34,698 nt of DNA from Thermotogae bacterium (GTDB taxonomy: Bacteria; Thermotogota; Thermotogae; UBA12178), in contig JAGGZV010000028.1 in the NCBI GenBank assembly GCA_021161835.1, positions 1 through 34,698 of the forward strand. Reading direction: 5' to 3'. The notes beneath the pieces were generated by a model, which saw only the letters and a program-made list of their open reading frames with translations, was not told where the DNA came from and searched no databases. Position 1 is the stretch's first letter. Each line of letters opens with the position of its first letter. The position numbers and the translations under genes were made by a program. This document shows positions 1-6,445 of this stretch, one piece after another.

Positions 1-370
1 CCTCTTCCTTTTCGCAGAACTCCCTGTATTCGTTCTCGTCCATGGTATCTTCCAGTTCTGACTCATCCTCGAACTTTATTCTGGCTATCCAGCCCTTCCC
101 TTCAGGATCCTCGTTGACCAGTTCGGGTTTTTGATCCAGCTCCTCGTTTTCCCCCTCCACCTCTCCTGACACCGGTGCGTAAACATCACTTGCCGCCTTG
201 ACAGATTCGATGGTGCAGAGAACCTCTCCCTTCTTCACCTTCTTTCCCACCTCGGGTAATTCCACAAACACCACATCACCCAGCTTCTCCTGTGCATACC
301 TGGTGATTCCCACCACCACGATACCGTCTTCCACACTCACCCATTCATGTGTCTTTGTGTACCTTTTCAT
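1..370 (-). CDS. gcvH: Glycine cleavage system H protein (partial, C-terminus beyond window)
   Basis: Reading leftward from ATG at 370 gives a protein beginning [11 protein letters not shown] and still open at base 1. The H protein carries the lipoyl arm that shuttles aminomethyl groups between the P, T and L proteins of glycine cleavage in the cytoplasm. The lipoyl-attachment motif [12 protein letters not shown] is visible, with the acceptor lysine at about residue 58, and the fold motifs [12 protein letters not shown] and FVELPEVG precede it. About 123 residues are present, nearly the full family length of 125-130. An AGGGAGGGG ribosome-binding site lies just upstream of the ATG. No other gcv gene is in the window; gcvT or gcvP may lie beyond the left edge. 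Identification is firm. Confidence 0.95.
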   Translation of the reverse strand, partial: MKRYTKTHEWVSVEDGIVVVGITRYAQEKLGDVVFVELPEVGKKVKKGEVLCTIESVKAASDVYAPVSGEVEGENEELDQKPELVNEDPEGKGWIARIKFEDESELEDTMDENEYREFCEKEE

Positions 371-412
371 ACCTTTTCCCCTCCCTAATTTTGATATTAT
401 TCGGCTTTATCA

Positions 413-442
413 AGTATAGCACCGTAAATACTTGCGGTGCAA
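413..442 (-). promoter_or_regulatory. gcvH promoter with inverted repeat in the spacer
   Basis: On the minus strand TTGCAC (437-442) and TATACT (413-418) are separated by 18 bases, about 45 bases upstream of gcvH. The spacer region contains a perfect inverted repeat, GCACCG (419-424) and CGGTGC (435-440), with a 10-base centre. Such a position suggests a repressor or activator operator. The promoter match is seen; the operator role is inference. Confidence 0.5.
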
Positions 443-528
443 GGTTTCTGATCTCTAAAGAAAAATGAACGAAAGGTCGATATATCTAAAAACAAGCAAT
501 ATCAATAATTTCTCCAGGGGTGATTTAC

Positions 529-1063
529 ATGAGGATAGGTGGAATAGGAAGTATGAGATATGAAGTGTACAGGATTCATGCCCACATGAACCTTATCACC
601 GACGGCAAAGGTAGTTTATGAAGAAGCGGGTGGTGTCAAAGACGATGAAGAAAAACTATGGATAGCACATGTTGTGAAAAACAGACACATGTTACAGAAA
701 CAGGGTAAGTATCGTTTTGGCAGCATAAGAAAAGATTTCAAGGGATACAATAGGTGGGAAAGCAACTGGAAAAGTGGAAAAATAAGAAATAATCCTTCAG
801 AAAAAGACGCATGGGAGAAAAGCCTTGAAGCAGCAAGAAAAGCATGGACTTCCAAACACGATCCTACACACGGTGCTGTGTTTTTTGTGAGTAAGAAATC
901 GCTAGGAGTAGGCGATAAGGAGAGGATAGATCCTTCTACTGCAAAAAATCTCGCAAAAAAGGCATACAATGATCTTAACCTCTCTATTTATCCACTTGAA
1001 GTAGTAATTCCTCCAAAAGGGCATAATTTTGCCCATGTCTTTTTCAGAATAAAGGAAAAGTGA
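529..1063 (+). pseudogene. SleB-like cell wall hydrolase, frameshifted
   Basis: An ATG at 529 opens a frame (MRIGGIGSMRYEVYRIHAHM) that ends at a TGA at 618-620. The next forward frame is open from 590 to 1063 and reads AKVVYEEAGGVKDDEEK, then LWIAHVVKNR, and later DPTHGAVFFV. The E-A-x-G, V-V-x-N-R and D-P-T-x-G-A pattern resembles cell wall hydrolases of the SleB family (PF07486), in which the early glutamate is catalytic. The two pieces join naturally if one base is removed near 602-612. The gene is therefore a recent pseudogene, a sequencing error or, less likely, a programmed frameshift. No signal peptide is evident. A weak GGGGTGA site precedes the ATG. Family assignment is moderate; the break is seen directly. 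Confidence 0.55.
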
Positions 1064-1101
1064 GAGCTATGATTAGTTGAAACCTTAAAAGAGGTGAAAC
1101 T

Positions 1102-2073
1102 GTGAGAAAGGGTGCTCTTTTCTTTTTAATGTTCTTTCTGGTGATTTTCAGCATAAGTGTTTATTCTCAGAACACTCCTGAAATAATCTGGCAAAAAACT
1201 CTTGGTGGAAGTGATGCTGAAGCTGCTGTAGCTATAGCCGTCACGCCAGATGGAGGGTATATCATTGCAGGTGGCACATATTCAAACGATGGAGATGTAA
1301 GCGAAAATCATGGGGAAGAAGATTTCTGGGTAGTGAAACTTGACAAAGATGGAAATATAATCTGGCAGAAAACTTATGGAGGAAGTGATTATGACGAAGC
1401 TTATGACATAGCCGTCACGCCAGATGGAGGGTATATCGTTGCAGGTGATACATGCTCAAACGATGGAGACGTAAACGAAAATCATGGGGAAGGAGATTTC
1501 CGGGTAGTGAAACTCGATAAAGATGGAAACATCATCTGGCAAAAGACATATGGGGGAAGCGATTGGGAATCTGCTTCAGCTATAGCTACAACTCCAGATG
1601 GAGGATATATCGTTGCTGGCTGGACAGGCTCAAAAGATGGAGATGTGGGCAAAAACCATGGAACCAATGATTTTTGGGTGTTAAAGCTTGATAAAGATGG
1701 AAACATTATCTGGCAAAGAACTCTTGGTGGAAGTAATCTTGACTTAGCTCAGGACGTAGCAGTAACTCCGGATGGTGGATGTATCGTTGTTGGCTGGACA
1801 AGATCGAATGATGGAGATGTTAGCGGAAATCACGGTATGGATGATGTTTGGGTTGTAAAACTTGACAAAGATGGAAATGTGATTTGGAAAAAAACTTATG
1901 GTGGTAGTGATGAGGATTACGCGTTTTCTATAATTGCGACTAAGGATGGTGGGTATATATTTGCTGGCTGGACACAATCAAACGATGGAGATGTAAGTGG
2001 ATGGCATGAAGGATATGATGAGTACGGCTACCCATCCCCTGATTTCTGGATTATCAAGCTTGGTCAGAAATGA
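1102..2073 (+). CDS. Secreted protein of five beta-propeller-like repeats
   Basis: 323 residues. Residues 1-22 form a signal peptide (basic start, hydrophobic stretch FFLMFFLVIFSISV, then YSQ), so the protein should be exported. The rest is five tandem repeats of about 58 residues with the motifs TPDGGYIVAG, SNDGDV, NHG, DFWVVKLD and GNIIWQKTYGGS. Repeats of this type occur in bacterial surface proteins and are thought to fold as beta-propeller blades. Five blades fit a closed or nearly closed propeller. No catalytic motif is visible. The start is GTG with AGAGGTGA six bases upstream. It stands alone, behind the broken SleB-like gene. Function is unknown; surface binding or adhesion is a guess. 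Confidence 0.8.
   Translation: MRKGALFFLMFFLVIFSISVYSQNTPEIIWQKTLGGSDAEAAVAIAVTPDGGYIIAGGTYSNDGDVSENHGEEDFWVVKLDKDGNIIWQKTYGGSDYDEAYDIAVTPDGGYIVAGDTCSNDGDVNENHGEGDFRVVKLDKDGNIIWQKTYGGSDWESASAIATTPDGGYIVAGWTGSKDGDVGKNHGTNDFWVLKLDKDGNIIWQRTLGGSNLDLAQDVAVTPDGGCIVVGWTRSNDGDVSGNHGMDDVWVVKLDKDGNVIWKKTYGGSDEDYAFSIIATKDGGYIFAGWTQSNDGDVSGWHEGYDEYGYPSPDFWIIKLGQK
1243..2070 (+). repeat. Tandem 174-bp coding repeats, five copies
   Basis: The codon for the T/A of the motif (T)(P/K)DGGY recurs at 1243, 1417, 1591, 1765 and 1939, exactly 174 bases (58 codons) apart each time. Copies 1 and 2 share long identical DNA stretches such as GCCGTCACGCCAGATGGAGG, while later copies are more diverged. This suggests growth by duplication from one end. 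The last copy is cut short by the C-terminus and carries a variant insert after SNDGDVSG. Confidence 0.9.
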
Positions 2074-2194
2074 ATCTCAAAATGAACCTTTTGAAACTGG
2101 TGAGAAAGAGCAAAAAGGAAAAAACCATGAAACAAATGACATGAAGAGACCACCATTTTGCTGTCCAGAATATGAGGTGCCTTACTCAATAGCC

Positions 2195-2737
2195 CTAGAA
2201 ACTAACAACCAGCCCTACTTCTGGTACGAATACTATATAGGGTGGTGTTGACATATCAACAAACGCAAATGAGAAATACTCTTCGTAACAGGTAACCGAG
2301 AATATGGGAAAAGTTACACCTACCGTTACTCCACCGCGAGCATTGCTGTGAAGGTTTCTAAACAGAAAAATTTCCGCGAGGCATTCGATACCCACACTGA
2401 TGTTATATCCTCCAGTAGTATAAAAGTAGGTTTCTGTAATTACCCCGGTTTCAACGGAAAGATCGAAGGTAAATGGTACAAGTATGGTGTTCTTGAGATC
2501 GGCGTGATTTACCTGAAACCCTGCTCTAATCTCTATTGTATAAATTTCTCCCATACTTATGAAGAGACGCGGGATGTATCCCATCCCCACCGAAGTGTAA
2601 AAACCGCCACAATCCAATGTGGCTCCCATTCTAAAAAGCATAAATCCACCCATGCTACCGTAAATCTCAACAGCCGCGAGGAAAAAAGTTGAAAAACCCA
2701 CACAAAACAGTGCCACTAAAATTCTTGTTTTCCCCAA
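2195..2737 (-). CDS. Putative outer-membrane beta-barrel protein
   Basis: 180 residues from TTG at 2737, chosen because GGAGGTG lies six bases before it; a longer frame starting at 2752 would overlap that site. The N-terminus (GKTRILVALFCVGFSTFFLAAVE) is a clear signal peptide. The remainder alternates short hydrophobic and polar stretches with many G, Y, F and T residues (for example FYTTGGYNISVGIE and GGVTVGVTFPIF) and ends in the aromatic tail LVVSF. This is the usual look of a small outer-membrane beta-barrel. No family is recognised. It converges with the repeat-protein gene. Barrel assignment is inference from composition and the terminal phenylalanine. Confidence 0.55.
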   Translation of the reverse strand: MGKTRILVALFCVGFSTFFLAAVEIYGSMGGFMLFRMGATLDCGGFYTSVGMGYIPRLFISMGEIYTIEIRAGFQVNHADLKNTILVPFTFDLSVETGVITETYFYTTGGYNISVGIECLAEIFLFRNLHSNARGGVTVGVTFPIFSVTCYEEYFSFAFVDMSTPPYIVFVPEVGLVVSF

Positions 2738-2835
2738 TTTTTCCACCTCCAACCTTCGAATTCAACAGCATCGTTTATTAGAACCTGCTATACTTCTATC
2801 ATCCCATTTGACATTCTTTCATAAAAACAGGAAAC

Positions 2836-3675
2836 TTAATGCCGTGGTTCTGGATAAAAGGAATTTATCGAATGTGTGTAGATAACGTTATACATGGGAA
2901 ATCTTCTCTGGAAAACTTTTGGTTCTCTGGCTCCGATCGGCACCAACATCACTCTTTTTGACGAAACATCCGTCTTCCATACTCTGTTATCGAATTTCAC
3001 AGCGAAGTAATATAGGTACGGAGATATCCACCTGAAGTATTTGTGAGCATTTTTCCTGGAAAGGCTGAGAATGCCCAGTCCCTTTTTTCTCTCAGCTAAC
3101 ATCCTCTGAAATTCAACCGCGTTCAATGGCACTCCATCAAGACAGGGAATAACATCCCATTGTGGATCCACAAATATCCATTTTTCCATATCGCGCAAAT
3201 AGGCTTCAACAACAACGTGACCTGCCCCGGATTTCCTCGTTTCCACGTCTTTCGTCATCAACGATACAATCCTCGCAGGGATTCCAACAGCGTTTAAACA
3301 ACCACTGAGAACCACGGAATATTCCACGCATCGAAACCTCTTTCCCCTTTTTGCCTCTTCTATGATGGATATGGGGTCCTTTTTTATGGGTTCATTCCTG
3401 CCGTTATGCTTCCACAGTCCATGTACCCAGTGGCAAAGCTTTTCCACCCGTTCAAGGTCATTTTTACTACCGGAGATTATCCCTTCAAGATCATATCTTG
3501 TACGAAGATCTATAAGATAAGGATCGTTAAGGTCTCCCCACGTAAAATCAAAAGATCTCCCATCCAGCTTCTCATCAAACTTCAACACAGGAACTTTGGG
3601 AAAGGTTCTATGAAAGCAAGCAAAATAAACCAATATAATCATACCTGTTATCACAACCAGAAAAATTCTTTTCAA
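2836..3675 (-). CDS. Transglutaminase-like (papain-fold) secreted or membrane-anchored protein
   Basis: 279 residues from a TTG start at 3675, preceded by GGGGAGGAAAG. Residues 1-20 form a hydrophobic signal or anchor (IFLVVITGMIILVYFAC); the cysteine at 20 is not in a good lipobox, so lipidation is uncertain. The core carries the transglutaminase-like catalytic triad: Cys116 in RFRCVEYS, His153 in AGHVVVEAY and Asp170 in WIFVDPQWD. Proteins of this superfamily act as proteases, peptide cyclases or cross-linking enzymes. A substrate cannot be read from the sequence. It lies downstream of nothing obvious on its strand and is probably transcribed alone. The fold is a confident call; the reaction is unknown. 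Confidence 0.8.
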   Translation of the reverse strand: MKRIFLVVITGMIILVYFACFHRTFPKVPVLKFDEKLDGRSFDFTWGDLNDPYLIDLRTRYDLEGIISGSKNDLERVEKLCHWVHGLWKHNGRNEPIKKDPISIIEEAKRGKRFRCVEYSVVLSGCLNAVGIPARIVSLMTKDVETRKSGAGHVVVEAYLRDMEKWIFVDPQWDVIPCLDGVPLNAVEFQRMLAERKKGLGILSLSRKNAHKYFRWISPYLYYFAVKFDNRVWKTDVSSKRVMLVPIGAREPKVFQRRFPMYNVIYTHSINSFYPEPRH

Positions 3676-4024
3676 ACCACTTTCCTCCCCTACAGGATCT
3701 TGCCAACCGAAAGTGTTGAAGGTTTACCACATCCCATATTACAAGGTATATATCCATTTGTTTCTACTTTACCATATTCCATTTGATTTTCAAATATTAC
3801 ATGTTCTCAACTCGGCTATCCATAATCATTTCATAAATTTCTGCACACCCAAATTCTCCTGAGTATAACACTCCATCAGATTGCCGGAATCGCCGCTTTT
3901 ATCTGTTTTTCTCGTTTCTCAGCTCATTCGCTGCCTCGCGTACAACCTTCCCTGTTTTCATACCAACACCATCACACGGTCGACTGTGTATAGTACAAGA
4001 AGAGGAAGAAAAGTGATTACGGAT
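3676..4024. other. Region without a clear gene; possible minus-strand gene remnant
   Basis: No convincing complete gene is seen in these roughly 350 bases. On the minus strand, an ATG at 3961 gives MKTGKVVREAANELRNEKNR and then a stop at 3899-3901. The same frame continues open after that stop to 3797 (GVLYSGEFGCAEIYEMI). In-frame codons upstream of the ATG also read plausibly (HSRPCDGVG). This could be the decayed end of a gene or chance. I do not recognise the product. Confidence 0.25.
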
Positions 4025-4053
4025 TTGATCATGTCAGAGAAGGATGGTATAAT
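4025..4053 (+). promoter_or_regulatory. Promoter of tRNA-Glu
   Basis: TTGATC (4025-4030) and a perfect TATAAT (4048-4053) are separated by exactly 17 bases. Transcription would begin at about 4060, a few bases before the mature tRNA end at 4065. A GC-rich GGGCGGACGG run follows the -10, as in stable-RNA promoters. Confidence 0.8.
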
Positions 4054-4064
4054 TTAGGGCGGAC

Positions 4065-4139
4065 GGCCCCATAGGATAACGGCTAGTCCACCGGATTCTC
4101 AGTCCGGAGGTCGGGGTTCGATTCCCCGTGGGGCTGCCA
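4065..4139 (+). tRNA. tRNA-Glu (anticodon CUC)
   Basis: The cloverleaf is clear. The acceptor arms are GGCCCCA and TGGGGCT, with a G-U closing pair, a G discriminator and an encoded CCA (4137-4139). The anticodon stem CCGGA/TCCGG encloses the loop TTCTCAG, giving anticodon CTC, which reads GAG (Glu). The T arm is CGGGG-TTCGATT-CCCCG. It lies alone between its own promoter and an intrinsic terminator. Confidence 0.96.
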
Positions 4140-4153
4140 ATAGAGTGGGAAGG

Positions 4154-4182
4154 TCCCCGCGCTGAGCGGGGATTTGTTTTTT
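4154..4182 (+). terminator. Intrinsic terminator of tRNA-Glu
   Basis: Arms TCCCCGC and GCGGGGA (4154-4172) enclose a 5-base loop and are followed by TTTGTTTTTT. It sits 15 bases after the tRNA CCA end, as expected for a monocistronic tRNA transcript. Confidence 0.85.
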
Positions 4183-4202
4183 GAAATGCATGGGTGTATA
4201 CT
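4174..4202 (+). promoter_or_regulatory. Probable promoter of the cold-shock gene
   Basis: TTGTTT (4174-4179) and TATACT (4197-4202) are 17 bases apart. The -35 lies inside the T-run of the tRNA terminator. It would give a leader of about 60 bases containing a small hairpin (GGTC/GACC near 4209-4219). A leader of this kind is typical of cold-shock mRNAs, but function is inferred. Confidence 0.45.
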
Positions 4203-4266
4203 TGAAACGGTCATCGACCATGTTTCACGGGGCGATGGCGAGAAAAGTTACAAGGAGGTTTTTGAG

Positions 4267-4467
4267 GTGAGAGGAACAGTTAAATGGTTCAATGTGAAGA
4301 AAGGTTATGGATTCATAACAAAGGAGGATGGCACAGACATATTCGTGCACTACAGCGCCATCAATATGCCGGGTTTCAAGAAGCTCATTGAAGGTCAGAA
4401 AGTGGAATTCGATGTTGTCGACGGTCCCAAAGGTCCACAGGCCTCCAACGTGAGAGTACTGGAGTAA
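4267..4467 (+). CDS. Cold-shock domain protein
   Basis: 66 residues, the standard size for the CspA/CspB family. It is a single-stranded RNA and DNA binding beta-barrel that acts as an RNA chaperone in the cytoplasm. RNP1 is present as KGYGFI and RNP2 as DIFVHYSAI, and the start MRGTVKWFN is classic. I chose GTG at 4267 because AAGGAGG lies eight bases before it and the protein then begins exactly as the family does; the longer in-frame ATG at 4174 would lie in the tRNA terminator. Stop is at 4467. The gene is probably expressed from the promoter at 4174-4202. Certain as to family. Confidence 0.95.
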   Translation: MRGTVKWFNVKKGYGFITKEDGTDIFVHYSAINMPGFKKLIEGQKVEFDVVDGPKGPQASNVRVLE

Positions 4468-4486
4468 AACGCAGGACACGAATATT

Positions 4487-4510
4487 GAACCCGACCGCTT
4501 GGTCGGGTTC
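4487..4510 (+). terminator. Strong hairpin after the cold-shock gene (terminator or attenuator)
   Basis: Arms GAACCCGACC and GGTCGGGTTC form a perfect 10-bp stem with loop GCTT. The bases that follow are GTTAATTAAAAAGGG, not a proper T-run, so termination may be partial. The hutU ribosome-binding site begins about 10 bases later. The hairpin may end csp transcription, let some polymerase read into hutU, or protect the csp mRNA 3' end. Confidence 0.55.
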
Positions 4511-4536
4511 GTTAATTAAAAAGGGAGGTGGATCCA

Positions 4537-6186
4537 ATGGGGAGGGTTGTGAAAGCACCAAGGGGGAATCAGATCACCTGTAAAAGCTGGCAAACCGAAG
4601 CGGCGATGCGAATGCTCATGAACAATCTCGATCCTGAAGTGGCCAAAGACCCTTTGAATCTGGTGGTATATGGTGGTACTGGCAAGGCCGCCAGAAACTG
4701 GGAGTGTTTCGACAGAATAGTGGAAACGTTGAAAGAACTCGAAGAAGATGAAACGCTGCTGATACAGAGCGGCAAACCCGTTGCCGTTTTTCGAACACAC
4801 GAATGGGCACCCAGAGTGCTCATAGCGAATTCTCTTCTGGTTCCCAAATGGGCCAATTGGGAGTATTTCCGGGAACTCGAGGAACGCGGGTTGATCATGT
4901 TCGGACAGATGACAGCTGGAAGCTGGATCTACATAGGTACACAGGGTATACTCCAGGGAACTTACGAAACCTTTTACGCGGTGGCGAAAAAATACTTCAA
5001 TGGTAGTTTGAAAGGAAAATTCGTACTCACGGCAGGTCTGGGAGAAATGGGAGGAGCACAACCGCTGGCCGCGACCATGAACGGGGCGGTCATACTGGTT
5101 GTGGAGGTCGACAAAAGAGCCATAGACAGGCGCTTGTCCACAGGGTATCTCGACACCTGGACGGATTCGCTCGACGAAGCGTTGAAGATGGTGGAAGAAG
5201 CGCGTCGAGAAGGAAAAGCCATTTCCATAGGCCTACTGGCGAATGCAGCAGAAGTACATCCAGAACTGGTACGCAGGAATATAATACCGGATGTTGTGAC
5301 AGATCAAACCGCTGCTCACGACCCATTGAACGGTTACATTCCAAAAGGGCTGAGTGTTGAAGAAGCAGCGGAATTGCGGAAAAAAGATCCTGAAGATTAT
5401 ATGAAAAGGGTGCGAGAATCGGTTGCCCAACATGTGGAGGCCATACTTCAAATGAAAAATAGGGGAGCGAAGGTGTTCGAGTACGGTAACAACCTTCGTC
5501 GTCTGGCAAAAGACAGTGGTGTTGAAAACGCCTTTGAAATACCAGGATACGTGCCTGAATACATAAGACCTCTCTTTTCAGAAGGTAGCGGACCCTTCAG
5601 ATGGGTGGCTCTCTCCGGAGATCCAGATGATATTTATAAAACCGACGACAAAGTACTGGAACTCTTCCCTGAAGATGAACACCTTCAGACATGGATAGAG
5701 ATGGCACGCAAGAAAGTGAAATGGCAGGGACTGCCTGCACGAATATGCTGGCTGCGTTACGGAGAGCGTGAAAAATTTGGAATAGCCATAAACCATATGG
5801 TGAGAAAGGGAGAACTTAAAGCACCCGTGGTGATAGGCAGGGACCACCACGATACGGGATCGGTGGCTTCTCCCTACAGGGAAACGGAGGCCATGAAAGA
5901 TGGATCGGATGCCATTGCTGACTGGCCGATATTGAACGCTCTCCTGAACACTGCAAGTGGTGCAACATGGGTTTCCGTGCATCATGGTGGAGGTGTTGGG
6001 ATAGGTTATTCCATACATGCCGGCATGGTTGTGGTAGCAGATGGAACAAATATGGCGGAGAAGAAGCTTTCCAGAGTTTTGAACAACGATCCCGGGCTCG
6101 GGGTTGTCAGGCATGCAGATGCGGGATACGATATAGCCATTCGAACCGCAAAATCCAGCGGTATAAATATGCCTATGTTAAAATAA
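4537..6186 (+). CDS. hutU: Urocanate hydratase
   Basis: 549 residues, the usual length. The enzyme converts urocanate to imidazolone propionate in histidine breakdown, using tightly bound NAD+ as electrophile (EC 4.2.1.49), and works in the cytoplasm. Family signatures run throughout: [14 protein letters not shown] near the N-terminus, the NAD-binding stretch [48 protein letters not shown], and [19 protein letters not shown] near the C-terminus. ATG at 4537 follows AAGGGAGGTG. No hutH, hutI or hutG is in the window, so the pathway genes must be elsewhere or missing. It lies 69 bases behind the cold-shock gene with a hairpin between. Identification is firm. Confidence 0.96.
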   Translation: MGRVVKAPRGNQITCKSWQTEAAMRMLMNNLDPEVAKDPLNLVVYGGTGKAARNWECFDRIVETLKELEEDETLLIQSGKPVAVFRTHEWAPRVLIANSLLVPKWANWEYFRELEERGLIMFGQMTAGSWIYIGTQGILQGTYETFYAVAKKYFNGSLKGKFVLTAGLGEMGGAQPLAATMNGAVILVVEVDKRAIDRRLSTGYLDTWTDSLDEALKMVEEARREGKAISIGLLANAAEVHPELVRRNIIPDVVTDQTAAHDPLNGYIPKGLSVEEAAELRKKDPEDYMKRVRESVAQHVEAILQMKNRGAKVFEYGNNLRRLAKDSGVENAFEIPGYVPEYIRPLFSEGSGPFRWVALSGDPDDIYKTDDKVLELFPEDEHLQTWIEMARKKVKWQGLPARICWLRYGEREKFGIAINHMVRKGELKAPVVIGRDHHDTGSVASPYRETEAMKDGSDAIADWPILNALLNTASGATWVSVHHGGGVGIGYSIHAGMVVVADGTNMAEKKLSRVLNNDPGLGVVRHADAGYDIAIRTAKSSGINMPMLK

Positions 6187-6236
6187 AATGATTAATCGAA
6201 ATAAACGGGTGCAGCACCCCTCCTCCCTCGAAAAAC

Positions 6237-6308
6237 AGCGGAGCAGGGTATTGGAGCGGAGAAGTGTCGGATCCCCCAGCGGAGTCGACAAACCGATGAA
6301 AGGGGGAG
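6237..6308 (+). promoter_or_regulatory. Candidate structured RNA leader with possible pseudoknot
   Basis: AGCGGAG occurs three times (6237-6243, 6255-6261, 6278-6284). Next, GTCGG (6266-6270) can pair with CCGAT (6293-6297), and CCCCC (6273-6277) with GGGGG (6302-6306). The two stems interleave, which is the order of an H-type pseudoknot. The GGGGGAG that would be hidden in the second stem is the ribosome-binding site of the peptide ORF at 6315. I compared it by eye with c-di-GMP, fluoride and ydaO riboswitch motifs and saw no match. Structure and function are inference. Confidence 0.35.
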
Positions 6309-6314
6309 AACAGT

Positions 6315-6401
6315 ATGAAGAAAGTCTGGAAGGTTATCCTGGTCCTTGGTAGTCTGGTATCATTGATCGCTGCAGCGGTTGGTCACATCAGATGGGGATA
6401 A
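6315..6401 (+). CDS. Small hydrophobic peptide (28 residues)
   Basis: ATG at 6315 lies six bases after GGGGGAG. It encodes MKKVWKVILVLG then SLVSLIAAAVGHIRWG, ending at TAA 6399-6401. The peptide has a basic start, one membrane-spanning stretch (about residues 5-22) and a short polar end with Trp. It could be a membrane peptide, a type I toxin-like peptide, an exported signal peptide or a leader peptide controlling the gene 45 bases downstream. It is enclosed by the 14-bp inverted repeat. I recognise no family. The reading frame and ribosome-binding site are seen; that it is translated is inference. Confidence 0.45.
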   Translation: MKKVWKVILVLGSLVSLIAAAVGHIRWG

Positions 6402-6445
6402 TCTAGAATCCGGGGTGCTGCACCCAGGAGGAGGAATAGCAACCG

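Larger units (their letters stand above)
6207..6425. repeat. 14-bp perfect inverted repeat enclosing the peptide ORF
   Basis: The left arm GGGTGCAGCACCCC (6207-6220) is the exact reverse complement of the right arm GGGGTGCTGCACCC (6412-6425). Each arm is itself a near-palindrome (GGGTG-CAG-CACCC or GGGTG-CTG-CACCC). The arms can therefore pair with each other in RNA, fold alone as short hairpins, or act as two protein-binding sites about 200 bases apart. No target-site duplication or transposase is visible. This is part of the 259-base region between hutU and the HD-GYP gene. Confidence 0.75.

Noticed and set aside
2348-2692. Plus-strand frame opposite the outer-membrane-like gene
   Set aside because: It has no signal or ribosome-binding site, whereas the minus-strand frame has a signal peptide and GGAGGTG site.
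4516-6114. Long minus-strand open frames opposite hutU
   Set aside because: They lie wholly inside hutU, show no family motifs and arise from its codon pattern.
6207-6310. Known c-di-GMP riboswitch (GEMM) upstream of the HD-GYP gene
   Set aside because: The conserved core sequences of the GEMM-I class are not present; only unclassified pairings are seen.
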